Positions 9,731-17,474 of a stretch of DNA of 64,000 nucleotides are shown here, one piece after another (position 1 is the stretch's first letter; the number at the start of each line of letters is the position of its first letter). The notes beneath the pieces were generated by a model. The model did no database searches. It saw nothing but the letters and a program-made list of their open reading frames with translations, and had not been told where the DNA came from. The stretch is from a bacterium (GTDB taxonomy: Bacteria; CLD3; SB21): NCBI GenBank assembly GCA_013360215.1, contig JABWCP010000014.1:1-64000 (forward strand). Direction: 5' to 3'. Made by a program: the position numbers and the translations under genes.

Positions 9731-9812
9731 AATATGAAGTCCCCACAAGAGGTCTCCCCGACCTCTGGCTACGATAGAGACCCGGAAGCTTGTCTTCCGG
9801 GTGTTTTTTTTA
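9731..9812 (+). ncRNA. Candidate small RNA or leader transcript (two hairpins and a terminator)
   Basis: Hairpin 1 is AGAGGT (9748-9753) with ACCTCT (9761-9766). Hairpin 2 is ACCCGGAAG (9780-9788) with CTTCCGGGT (9794-9802), followed by a run of eight T's. No protein gene on the plus strand ends here, so the terminator must end a short transcript starting within the gap. A Bacteroidota-like -7 box 'TAGATTCG' lies at 9721-9728. It resembles no RNA family I can name. It could also be a regulatory leader for the BMC operon. Confidence 0.38.
9780..9812 (+). terminator. Rho-independent terminator
   Basis: Nine-base-pair GC-rich stem with a five-base loop (CTTGT), then G and eight T's. It is oriented on the plus strand, 130 bases before the BMC genes, and isolates them from any upstream plus-strand transcription. 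Confidence 0.8.
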
Positions 9813-9940
9813 TAATGATGTTCTTTTTGTGCCGTATGACGGACAAAATTACATTTGACTTTCATGCGCCGTTTATATAATATCGAATACTATTTTGCAC
9901 ACTTGATGTCCTATCTCAATATTTTCTAGGAGGAATTTCC

Positions 9941-10225
9941 ATGGCTCTGGATGCATTAGGCATGGTAGAAACCAAAGGTTTGGTCGGCGCAATCGAAGCC
10001 GCTGACGCGATGGTCAAAGCCGCAAAAGTCGAATTAATCGGCAAAGAAAAAATCGGCGGTGGTTACGTGACCGTCATGGTACGTGGCGATGTCGGCGCTG
10101 TAAAAGCAGCTACCGATGCCGGCGCTGCAGCAGCAGAAAAAGTCGGCGAACTGGTTTCCGTCCACGTCATTCCGCGTCCGCATCCGGAAGTGGAACTTAT
10201 TCTTCCCAAAAAAGGCTCCAACTAA
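9941..10225 (+). CDS. Bacterial microcompartment shell protein (BMC-H, PduA/CcmK-like)
   Basis: 94 residues, a single Pfam BMC domain of standard length. '[20 protein letters not shown]' is the family N-terminus and '[10 protein letters not shown]' the conserved strand near the C-terminus. The start is fixed by AGGAGG at 9928-9933, seven bases before the ATG. BMC-H proteins form hexamers that tile the polyhedral shell; the pore loop here is near 'KEKIGGGYV'. No encapsulated enzymes are encoded nearby, so this is a satellite shell locus. It is followed after 18 bases by a second shell gene. Confidence 0.95.
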   Translation: MALDALGMVETKGLVGAIEAADAMVKAAKVELIGKEKIGGGYVTVMVRGDVGAVKAATDAGAAAAEKVGELVSVHVIPRPHPEVELILPKKGSN

Positions 10226-10243
10226 TTTAACACGGCAAATCGT

Positions 10244-10576
10244 ATGGCAGATGAACGTGCATTAGGAATGGTGGAAACGCTCGGATTGGTCGGTGCGATC
10301 GAAGCCGCAGACGCTATGATCAAAGCTTCCAATGTCAAACTGATCGGCAAAGAAATAACCGATGGTGCCATGATCACGATCAAAGTGGTCGGCGAAGTAG
10401 GCGCTGTACAAGCCTCTGTGTCCGCCGGTGAAGCCGCTGCACGTCGTGTAGGACAAGTCGTTTCCGTTCATATTATACCGCGTCCGGATGCAATGACGGA
10501 ATCCATCATCTATGATGAAGGATTGGTAGAAGCTCCGAGCGGCGGCACGGGCTCAAAAAAAAAACTGAACGCCTGA
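10244..10576 (+). CDS. BMC-H shell protein, second copy, ending at an A10 run (probable frameshift)
   Basis: 110 residues as read. Residues 1-88 are a complete BMC domain ('[19 protein letters not shown]', 'VSVHIIPRPD'), close in sequence to the preceding gene. A short tail ends 'GGTGSKKKLNA' right after ten consecutive A's (10555-10564). One extra A, or a -1 slip, joins it to a further ~78-codon frame ending at 10800, immediately before a terminator, giving a shell protein of about 187 residues. BMC proteins with long C-terminal extensions are known. Whether the shift is real, programmed or a homopolymer error cannot be decided from one sequence. Confidence 0.9.
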   Translation: MADERALGMVETLGLVGAIEAADAMIKASNVKLIGKEITDGAMITIKVVGEVGAVQASVSAGEAAARRVGQVVSVHIIPRPDAMTESIIYDEGLVEAPSGGTGSKKKLNA

Positions 10577-10800
10577 CGCTTGCGCAGCAAGATCTGTTTA
10601 AGGGTGTTCAAAAAGGCGAATCCATACTTAAGAAGAAAAAGTTAGTTGTTCCTGAAACCGATTATCATGAGTTCAGCGTTTCGGAACTTCGGCATTATGC
10701 ACGGTCTGTTCCCAATTTCCCGCTAAAAGGCCGCGAAATTTCCAAAGCCAACCGGGATATGCTGATCGAAGAACTGGATAAAATAATTCCTAAAAAATAA
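10565..10800 (+). pseudogene. Out-of-frame C-terminal extension of the second BMC shell gene
   Basis: In the -1 frame an open run continues from the A10 tract to TAA at 10798-10800. It contains 'TERLTLAQQDLFKGVQKGE', a lysine-rich linker, then a helical segment 'FSVSELRHYARSVPNFPLKG' and 'NRDMLIEELDKIIPKK', reminiscent of small SAP/Rho-N-like helical modules. It has no ATG, GTG or TTG start of its own before its conserved-looking part. The terminator stem begins in its stop codon. The best reading is the 3' part of the preceding gene, displaced by one base. Confidence 0.65.
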
Positions 10801-10833
10801 ACACCCTGAACATCCTTCAGGGTGTTCTTTTTT
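10800..10833 (+). terminator. Rho-independent terminator of the BMC operon
   Basis: Eleven-base-pair stem AACACCCTGAA (10800-10810) / TTCAGGGTGTT (10816-10826), a five-base loop, then CTTTTTT. It abuts the stop codon of the displaced extension frame, which supports that frame as the true 3' end of the gene. Confidence 0.88.
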
Positions 10834-10853
10834 ACGCTTCATTTCTACGACGT

Positions 10854-12344
10854 ATGTTTAAATTGCCCGAATGGCTTCTGCGTGCCGACCGGCGAATTCA
10901 GGAGCTTAATCTCTTTCGCCGGATCTTCATCATGATGTTTCCGCTCATGATCGCGGCGATTGGTGTATTTGAAATCACCATACGCTGGTTTGATATCCAC
11001 GCTATCGAGTACGCACACATATGGATCATACTAATTCCGCTTATTTTTTCTATCATCATATCGTATTTATCGGCTCGATTTACCGCGAAAGAAGTTGCCC
11101 ATCCTATCAAACTCTTCATCGAAAGCGCCAAAGCCATCGCGCGTGGTAATTTTGATCACAAGGTCAATGTGCATACCAGCGAAGAAATGACTCAGCTTTC
11201 GCGCATTTTTAACTATATGACCCGTGAATTGAAAGAGATCAATCAGGGCAACATCCGAAAAACAATCCAAGAAAAAATTAAGACCGAAGCCATCATTCGC
11301 AATATTGCCGACGGTATTATCGTGGTCGGCCCGCTGAATGAAGTTCTGATGATCAATGAAGTGGTCGAAGGATGGTTTCATGTACAACAAAAAGCCGTCA
11401 TCGGTTTTTCGCTCAATTTTTTCTTTCCCGAACTCAAATTTCTCGTGAAACAGGCGCTTGACACACAAGGCGAAACGGTTTTTCAGGACGAACTTACGAT
11501 CAAGCCGCTCAATAGCCCCTCGGAAATCTATCTCGGTGCCAATGCTTCCAAAGTCATGGATAACGACGATCTGATTGCTTTGGTTATTGTTCTTAGAAAT
11601 ATTACGAAAGAAAAAGAAATTGATCGGATGAAAACCGAACTGGTGAATGTCGTCGCCCATGAACTGCGCTCACCGTTGACCAGTATCGCCGGTTTCAGTG
11701 AAATCATCAAAGATCCGCATTTATCGGAAGCCATTCGTAAAGAATACATTGATATTATCCACTACGAATCCGGTCGTTTAGCTGAAATGATTTCCAAGTT
11801 TCTGGACATCAGTCGCATTGAAAGCGGTAAAACGGTTATCAATAAAGTCCCATGCGATCTTACCACGGTTGTAGATAACACCATCACCGCCAACACACCG
11901 ATGGCTCAAAAGCGCAGCATGCACGTCAGCAGCACATTGCCCAAATGGGTTCCTCTGGTTCACGCCGATCCCGACCTGATCGGTCAGGTCGTACTCAATT
12001 TCTTTTCCAATGCCGTGAAATACAGCCCCGAAGGTTCAGAGATCAAACTGCGTGTCGCGGTCGCGGATGATACGGTGATCGTGGAAGTGTCCGATAACGG
12101 CTACGGTATATCCAAAGAGAATATGAAACATCTGTTTCAGAAATTTTTTCGCGCTAAAGATGAGAAACATGTGAAAGATGTGGAAGGCACCGGTTTGGGA
12201 TTGGCGTTCGTCAAAGAAATCATCCATCAGCACAATGGTACCATACATGTCGAGAGCGAAGTCGGAAAAGGTTCTTCTTTTTCGTTTGCCCTGCCGATTG
12301 ATTTTACACTGCCGGAAAATGCTGCGCTCAAACCCGCTTCATGA
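10854..12344 (+). CDS. Membrane sensor histidine kinase, WalK/PhoR-like
   Basis: 496 residues. Membrane helices at about 24-41 and 53-73 with almost no periplasmic loop between them. A HAMP domain (about 74-128), a coiled linker, a PAS domain (about 140-250), HisKA with H269 in 'VVAHELRSPLTSI', and HATPase_c with 'NAVKYSP', 'DNGYGI' and 'GTGLGLAFVKEI'. With so little outside the membrane, sensing probably occurs through the PAS or membrane part. No response regulator is adjacent, so it is an orphan kinase. It starts 20 bases after the BMC terminator and converges with the ABC exporter gene. Confidence 0.92.
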   Translation: MFKLPEWLLRADRRIQELNLFRRIFIMMFPLMIAAIGVFEITIRWFDIHAIEYAHIWIILIPLIFSIIISYLSARFTAKEVAHPIKLFIESAKAIARGNFDHKVNVHTSEEMTQLSRIFNYMTRELKEINQGNIRKTIQEKIKTEAIIRNIADGIIVVGPLNEVLMINEVVEGWFHVQQKAVIGFSLNFFFPELKFLVKQALDTQGETVFQDELTIKPLNSPSEIYLGANASKVMDNDDLIALVIVLRNITKEKEIDRMKTELVNVVAHELRSPLTSIAGFSEIIKDPHLSEAIRKEYIDIIHYESGRLAEMISKFLDISRIESGKTVINKVPCDLTTVVDNTITANTPMAQKRSMHVSSTLPKWVPLVHADPDLIGQVVLNFFSNAVKYSPEGSEIKLRVAVADDTVIVEVSDNGYGISKENMKHLFQKFFRAKDEKHVKDVEGTGLGLAFVKEIIHQHNGTIHVESEVGKGSSFSFALPIDFTLPENAALKPAS

Positions 12345-12352
12345 TATCTTTT

Positions 12353-14149
12353 CTAAGCAATGAACTCCTGATCTTTGTATTGCAATTGATACAACCTGTA
12401 ATATAATCCACCCATAGCCAATAATTCTTCATGCGTTCCGCGCTCACGGATTCGCCCCTTGTGTAAAACCAGAATCTGATCCACGTGTCTGATGGTTGAC
12501 AGACGGTGGGCAATGATTACCGACGTGCGCCCTTGCATCAGTTGGGCTATGGCTTTTTGTATCAGGCGTTCCGTTTCGGTATCGATACTTGATGTTGCTT
12601 CATCCAAAATCAATATCCGCGGATCAAAAACCAACGCGCGCGCCATCGCAATCAATTGGCGTTGGCCTACCGAAAGCGTGCTGCCGCGCTCTTGCACGGG
12701 TTCAAGATATTGTAAAGGAAGCCGGCGAATAAAATCATCCGCACCGACTCGCCGCGCGGCTTCTTCGACCTGCGCTTCACTAATATCATGACGACCTAGA
12801 CGTATATTGTCTAAAATCGTACCCGAAAATAAAAATACATCCTGTAACACCACGGCCATCGTGCGACGCAAAGCATATTGATCCATCCGGCGAATATCCG
12901 TCTGATCCAGTAAAATATCGCCGCGCTGAGCTTCATAAAACCGCGACGCAAGGTTGATAATCGTACTTTTGCCCGAACCCGTCGCACCGACCAATGCAAC
13001 ACTTTGACCGGGCTGAGTAACAAACGAAATATCTTTTAAAATATAGTCTTCATCCGAGCGTATATCCTGAGGATTATAAGCAAAATACACATTACGAAAT
13101 TCAATGCGTCCTGACATCACTTTCGGCGTTATCGGTTGAGCCGGATTAGGTATTTCCGTCGGTGTGTCTATGAGTTTGAAAACACGCTCCGACGAAGCCA
13201 TCGCTGTCTGCAGAATATTGTATTTATCACTCAGATCCTGAATCGGCCTGAAAAACAACATGCCGTACTGTATAAAAGCAATCAATGTACCCAGTGTTAT
13301 TGACGAAGAGCGCACTTCTCCGCTTCCATACCAAATCAACATGCCGATGGCAAAACTACTCGCCACGTTGATCGCCGGATAAAACCAGGCGTAATGAAAT
13401 ACCGAATCCAAATGTGAATCCGTGAGCGTACGATTGAGCGCATCAAACTTTTCAAAATTTTTCTTCTCACGATTAAAAATTTGAACCGTGGTGACGCCGG
13501 TGATATTTTCCTGAAGATACGAATTTAAAGCTGCGATTTTAAGACGCACTTCGCGAAACGCGACCCGTACCTTGGACTTGAACACAACGGATATATAGAA
13601 TATGAGTGGCAAAATGGCCAGCGTAACGAGTGTCAAATGTACATCGAGAACAAACATCATGACAATAATGCCGGCCAATAAAAAAATATCACCGAAAAGA
13701 TAGACAAGCCCGGAAGTAAACATATCGTTAAGCGATTCGATATCCGATGTTACGCGTGTGATAAGTCGGCCCACGGGGTTTCGATCAAAAAATTGCAAAT
13801 GAAGATGCTCGAGATGCGTAAATAATTTCATCCGCAGATCAAAAATGATACGCTGACCCATCAGTTGAGTCACATAGATCACACAGTATTGTAAAAGAAA
13901 TTCGCCGATCAAAAGAACGACAAACAAGATGGCAAAATTGCGTAAACGTAATCCGTCACCGGCCAGTATAGCCGCGTCCACGGCTTCCTGAACAAGTTTG
14001 GGACGGTATGCGCTAAAACCCTGAGCGGCTATTAATAAAATCACAGAAACAACGGCCATCCATCGATACGGGCGAACCAAACTCAATAGCCTACGCATCA
14101 AACGCGCATCGTAGGCTTTCCCCATGATATCATCATCTTGTGTCTGCAT
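12353..14149 (-). CDS. ABC exporter with fused membrane and ATPase domains (MsbA/MdlB-like)
   Basis: 598 residues. A six-helix ABC_membrane domain (about 25-310) with the coupling segment 'LMGQRIIFDLRMKLFTHLEHL', then an ATPase with Walker A 'GATGSGKST', signature 'LSVGQRQ', Walker B 'ILILDEATS' and H-loop 'IIAHRLSTI'. Half-transporters of this kind work as dimers and flip lipids, lipid A precursors or drugs. The substrate is not inferable. Last gene of an operon after the M16 homologue (6-base gap). Its stop is only 8 bases from the convergent kinase stop. Confidence 0.92.
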   Translation of the reverse strand: MQTQDDDIMGKAYDARLMRRLLSLVRPYRWMAVVSVILLIAAQGFSAYRPKLVQEAVDAAILAGDGLRLRNFAILFVVLLIGEFLLQYCVIYVTQLMGQRIIFDLRMKLFTHLEHLHLQFFDRNPVGRLITRVTSDIESLNDMFTSGLVYLFGDIFLLAGIIVMMFVLDVHLTLVTLAILPLIFYISVVFKSKVRVAFREVRLKIAALNSYLQENITGVTTVQIFNREKKNFEKFDALNRTLTDSHLDSVFHYAWFYPAINVASSFAIGMLIWYGSGEVRSSSITLGTLIAFIQYGMLFFRPIQDLSDKYNILQTAMASSERVFKLIDTPTEIPNPAQPITPKVMSGRIEFRNVYFAYNPQDIRSDEDYILKDISFVTQPGQSVALVGATGSGKSTIINLASRFYEAQRGDILLDQTDIRRMDQYALRRTMAVVLQDVFLFSGTILDNIRLGRHDISEAQVEEAARRVGADDFIRRLPLQYLEPVQERGSTLSVGQRQLIAMARALVFDPRILILDEATSSIDTETERLIQKAIAQLMQGRTSVIIAHRLSTIRHVDQILVLHKGRIRERGTHEELLAMGGLYYRLYQLQYKDQEFIA

Positions 14150-14155
14150 CGTGTA

Positions 14156-15475
14156 TTATTGTCTTTCGTAATGATGTAATAATTCTTGGATCGGCTGCCG
14201 TATTAGAGCCTCGTTTCCTATAATTGCTAAAACCCAATGTTTGGGATCAATCATATCAGCGGCTTTTCTCAAATCATCCTGCTCTAACGATTGTAATTCG
14301 GCCAATTCGCGCTCAACGTAATCCGGCGGTAAATCAAAAAAAACGCCTTGTTCGATCAATAAAGCCATGCGCTCAATGGTTTCCATCGTAAACGGATGAT
14401 GTCCTGAAAAATAAAGTTTTGCATCCTCGAGTTCCTGATCCGACACACCATCGGCTTTGATGGCTTCCAGTTCCTTTACAATAGCCGTAACGGCGCGAGG
14501 CGCATGAGCCGCAGAAGTTTGCAGCACAACGGAAAACATACCACCGAATTTACGTTTTGTAAGACTGGAATATACGGAATAAGCCAAACCTTGTTGCGTC
14601 CGGATATGATGGGTTAATCGGGACGATAAACCGGCGCCGCCTAGAATATAATTTAGCGCCATCTGCGGCACATGGCCCGGCTCACCGCGTGCGGGGCCGG
14701 TATGGCCCAGCGCAATGTGCGCCTGTGCGATCGGACGGTCGGTCAAACAAAAAAACCGTTGTCCCAATGGTTGCGGGCTATCCATCTGAATCGTGCTTAT
14801 ATTTACCGAATTTTTAAAATGGGAAGCCCAGTTATTTTCAACGAACGTTCTCATTTTAATTTCATCCACATCACCGACCACCGTCACGATCGCACCGCAC
14901 GCGGTGAGCTTTTCGTTATAAAATCGCAGCACTCCATCGCGCGATAAATCATCCACACCGCTTTCCATGCCATCGGTCGAGCGGCCATAGGGATGTCCAC
15001 CAAATAATGTACTTTGGAATAATTCTCCCAATAAAACCCCGGGCATATCTAATTTCTTTTTACAATCGGCTTTCATTTGCCCTCGTGCACGTTGCAGTTC
15101 GTGTTCCGGGAAAACAGCATCCGTAAGAATTTCGTGCACGATCTGAAGTGCCGGATCCAATTGTTCGCGGCTAACAGTTAGATGTAATGTAAACGCATCA
15201 TGGGTAACTGATACGGAGAGCGAAGCCGCCAGATATTCCAGCGCATCGGCTATACTCAGAGCGGTTTGTTTGGATGTGCCGGATTTTAGCGTCAGCGCAA
15301 GTAACTTACACAGACCGGGTTGGTCGGCGGGTTCATGCGCGATACCGAAAGGAAATCGCAAGCGTAAAACCACAAAAGGTGTGTGCGTGGATTGACGAAG
15401 GTGAAACGTCCACCGATTGGATAGAGTGTGGGACACGGCTCCGACGAAATTAGAAAGCGGATTGAACTCGGGCAC
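14156..15475 (-). CDS. M16-family peptidase homologue lacking the zinc site (probable non-catalytic subunit)
   Basis: 439 residues, the length of one M16B subunit. The place where HxxEH should stand reads 'QPGLCKLLALTLKSGTSKQ', with no histidines, so it cannot bind the catalytic zinc. The C-terminal half keeps the substrate-side signature 'RTQQGLAYSVYSSLTKRKF'. In bacterial M16B pairs a zinc subunit works with such a zinc-less partner; no zinc subunit is encoded here. It starts with GTG at 15475, 2 bases after the LytR_C gene. Probably periplasmic or membrane-associated, though no clear signal peptide is seen. Confidence 0.85.
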   Translation of the reverse strand: MPEFNPLSNFVGAVSHTLSNRWTFHLRQSTHTPFVVLRLRFPFGIAHEPADQPGLCKLLALTLKSGTSKQTALSIADALEYLAASLSVSVTHDAFTLHLTVSREQLDPALQIVHEILTDAVFPEHELQRARGQMKADCKKKLDMPGVLLGELFQSTLFGGHPYGRSTDGMESGVDDLSRDGVLRFYNEKLTACGAIVTVVGDVDEIKMRTFVENNWASHFKNSVNISTIQMDSPQPLGQRFFCLTDRPIAQAHIALGHTGPARGEPGHVPQMALNYILGGAGLSSRLTHHIRTQQGLAYSVYSSLTKRKFGGMFSVVLQTSAAHAPRAVTAIVKELEAIKADGVSDQELEDAKLYFSGHHPFTMETIERMALLIEQGVFFDLPPDYVERELAELQSLEQDDLRKAADMIDPKHWVLAIIGNEALIRQPIQELLHHYERQ

Positions 15476-15477
15476 TT

Positions 15478-16095
15478 CTAATCGCGCGGATTGGTAAATT
15501 TGAGCGATTTATAATCTTGTCCGACGATGACGGTAACTTCAAGCATCAACTGTGGGTTCTTCTGCTGAATAATACCCGACTCGCCGACACCAAGCGCGAC
15601 GGCGACTTGTTGTGCACCGGCTAAATTTCCAGCCCGATCCTGTACGATTGTTTTTTTGTAATTGGAATTCGGCGCATTGCCCGTACTCACAACATCAAAT
15701 CCTTTACTGCGTAGATAATCGGCCGCTTTGGCTGCCAGTTTGGGTACACCGCTGCCGTTGAGCACTTCGATACGGATTTTCTGAGGACGTGATTGGGTAC
15801 CATCAAACGTGGTTGACGGTGAAGTCTCCGCAGGAACTTCATTGGTCTGTGTTTCGGCTTCTGATGTGCCGCTGCTATTGATACGAATAATCAACGAAAT
15901 CACGAGAATTAAAACAACTAGGCCCAAACCGCCAATCATGTAATTCAAAATTTTGTCCCACTTGGGATCGTGAATGCCGGTCATCGTCAGTTGAGTCGGC
16001 TCCGGCTTCGGATCTTGAGTTCGGGTAGCCGATGTTTGGTCCAAGGTCTGTGTTGATTCTTTCGGACGGTCGTCCGTGCGTACTTTGCGTTGCAT
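15478..16095 (-). CDS. Membrane-anchored LytR C-terminal domain protein
   Basis: About 205 residues from the ATG at 16095. GGAG overlapping an upstream in-frame GTG (16101) lies five bases before that ATG, which decides the start. A charged, proline- and threonine-rich cytoplasmic N-terminus is followed by one membrane helix (about 50-71), a low-complexity linker and a LytR_C domain (about 98-195; 'RIEVLNGSGVPKLAAKAADY', 'GAQQVAVALG'). LytR_C domains are found on cell-wall-associated proteins, usually after an LCP catalytic domain that is absent here. First gene of an operon with the M16 homologue and the exporter. Confidence 0.85.
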   Translation of the reverse strand: MQRKVRTDDRPKESTQTLDQTSATRTQDPKPEPTQLTMTGIHDPKWDKILNYMIGGLGLVVLILVISLIIRINSSGTSEAETQTNEVPAETSPSTTFDGTQSRPQKIRIEVLNGSGVPKLAAKAADYLRSKGFDVVSTGNAPNSNYKKTIVQDRAGNLAGAQQVAVALGVGESGIIQQKNPQLMLEVTVIVGQDYKSLKFTNPRD

Positions 16096-16112
16096 ATCCA
16101 CTCCGTAAACAA

Positions 16113-16137
16113 TTAATCCCGACGGTATCGGGATTAA
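16113..16137 (-). terminator. Hairpin, probable terminator of the upstream hypothetical gene
   Basis: Ten-base-pair stem TTAATCCCGA / TCGGGATTAA with a five-base loop, 9 bases after the stop of the 16146-16655 gene on the minus strand. The following minus-strand sequence is only moderately T-rich, so termination may be partial. Confidence 0.55.
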
Positions 16138-16145
16138 AAGTATTT

Positions 16146-16655
16146 TTAAGGCCTCATAAATCCGTAATCGTCAAACAATCCTCCTGAACCGCTTCGTTGC
16201 GGGCCCGGATTAAAAAGACTATTACCAGTATAATAAGGATTGTTACTGTATCCCACTTGCATCTGAAAATGTCGGCTCGGTCTATAAACCAATTCTGCTC
16301 CGTGCAATATTTCACGGTTTTTTTGCATTAGGCTATTCTTATTCTGACCAAACGGCTGATGCATCAATCCTGTATTGAGACGCAGCACCAAAGGATCCGA
16401 GAGACGAATATTAAGCGAATTGGAATACATGCCCAAGGTACCGCTTGCACCGCCACCGCTATAATATGTCATGGCATAACTCTGCGTCATCGTCACGCGG
16501 TCGGAACCGATAAAACTGAGAAGCGATCCGGGAACGGCTGAAGTAATACCACCATGCACATCGATGGGTTCACGCCCAGTCTGAGTTTTGAGTTGCGCGG
16601 AAAGCGAAACTGAACAAAGCCCGAAAATCAAAAGGAATATTGTTTGTTTTTTCAT
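16146..16655 (-). CDS. Exported protein of unknown function
   Basis: 169 residues from the ATG at 16655, which begins a signal peptide (MKKQTIFLLIFGLCSVSLSA); AAAGGG lies upstream. The longer frame to 16712 is hydrophobic but not leader-like and is rejected. The mature part has serine/glycine-rich strands and repeated 'NPYYTGNSLFNPGPQRSGSG'-like turns near its end. 'LVYRPSRHFQMQVGYSNN' suggests membrane-facing strands. No family is recognised. It may be a short outer-membrane or surface protein. It has its own terminator-like hairpin and is probably transcribed alone or at the end of the operon before it. Confidence 0.6.
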   Translation of the reverse strand: MKKQTIFLLIFGLCSVSLSAQLKTQTGREPIDVHGGITSAVPGSLLSFIGSDRVTMTQSYAMTYYSGGGASGTLGMYSNSLNIRLSDPLVLRLNTGLMHQPFGQNKNSLMQKNREILHGAELVYRPSRHFQMQVGYSNNPYYTGNSLFNPGPQRSGSGGLFDDYGFMRP

Positions 16656-16730
16656 GCTAACCCTTTCTACGCTTAGCCGAATCAATATCAAAAAAAGGTA
16701 TAAAAAAGTCAAGAGAACGCAGCTCGGTTT

Positions 16731-17474
16731 TTATGGTACCTCGACAACGTACCCGATGCCGTAAACCACGCCGTCAGCGATAAATTTTTCATATACCCCC
16801 GTTTGACCGATAACCGATTGCACTTCCCGCGCAATTACGCCTTCGATCACAACACTATTTTCGGCGGCATTGGGTTCGTAATAACTAACGTCATGCGTAT
16901 AGACGGAAGACGGTAAAATCGCGCGCACAGGCCACGCAGGCCATTGCACACCGCGCGCTGAACCGGATTTTTTCACATAGAGTCGGATACGTGATGCCAC
17001 ATAAGGACGGAGCGCCTCATATTCCCATGTATCCATTTCTTGATTACAATAATGCATACTATCCAGCCAACCGCCTTGGGCTGAAAATCCAAGCCCTCGC
17101 ACAGCGAGCGTATCCCAACCTATGATCCACTCTATCACTGGAATCGCCGCGGACGTATCCACAGTTTTGTGATGCATGGCCTTCACAGAATCCCTGATGT
17201 TTTGTATGCGTTTTATACGTTCACGAAACACTTGCGGTTTCATATGACCGAGCATCCAACGGCGTTTACCTTCGTTATATGCGGGACGTATTACCACACC
17301 GTTGGCATAAATTGCCAAAGATGGCGCATTGAGTTCCTCGCCGGTCCAAGCGGCCGCACCGCCGCGAACCCATTTGGAAAAAACAATCGGACTCTCCGGT
17401 TCAATCAAAACATGCCGCGATGTACATCCAATAGCACCAAACAAAAAAATAAAACTGCCTACAAATTTAACCAT
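16731..17474 (-). CDS. Putative lipoprotein of unknown function
   Basis: 247 residues from the ATG at 17474. That ATG overlaps the stop of the phosphatase gene by 8 bases (ATGGTTAA) and has GGAG seven bases upstream, which points to translational coupling. A hydrophobic leader ends in lipobox 'LFGAIGC', predicting lipidation and anchoring. The mature part contains 'LAIYANGVVIRPAYNEGKRR' and helix 'KPQVFRERIKRIQNI', which could be a small alpha/beta domain. No family recognised. It is the last gene of the long purH-mre-rodA run. Confidence 0.72.
   Translation of the reverse strand: MVKFVGSFIFLFGAIGCTSRHVLIEPESPIVFSKWVRGGAAAWTGEELNAPSLAIYANGVVIRPAYNEGKRRWMLGHMKPQVFRERIKRIQNIRDSVKAMHHKTVDTSAAIPVIEWIIGWDTLAVRGLGFSAQGGWLDSMHYCNQEMDTWEYEALRPYVASRIRLYVKKSGSARGVQWPAWPVRAILPSSVYTHDVSYYEPNAAENSVVIEGVIAREVQSVIGQTGVYEKFIADGVVYGIGYVVEVP

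Larger units (their letters stand above)
9522..9940. other. 419-base gene-free region upstream of the microcompartment genes
   Basis: It separates the divergent outer-membrane gene (minus) and the BMC shell genes (plus). The part before about 9700 must hold the minus-strand promoter. 9731-9812 holds two hairpins ending in a strong plus-strand terminator, listed separately. 9813-9927 should hold the BMC promoter; no convincing -10/-35 was identified. Short open frames here (for example plus strand 9695-9880) read through the terminator hairpin and do not look coding. Confidence 0.6.

Noticed and set aside
9695-9880. 61-codon plus-strand frame over the terminator
   Set aside because: It reads straight through the terminator hairpin and U-tract and has no ribosome site.
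15478-16101. GTG start at 16101 for the LytR_C protein
   Set aside because: The GTG itself lies in the GGAG that serves the in-frame ATG at 16095, so the ATG is the better start.
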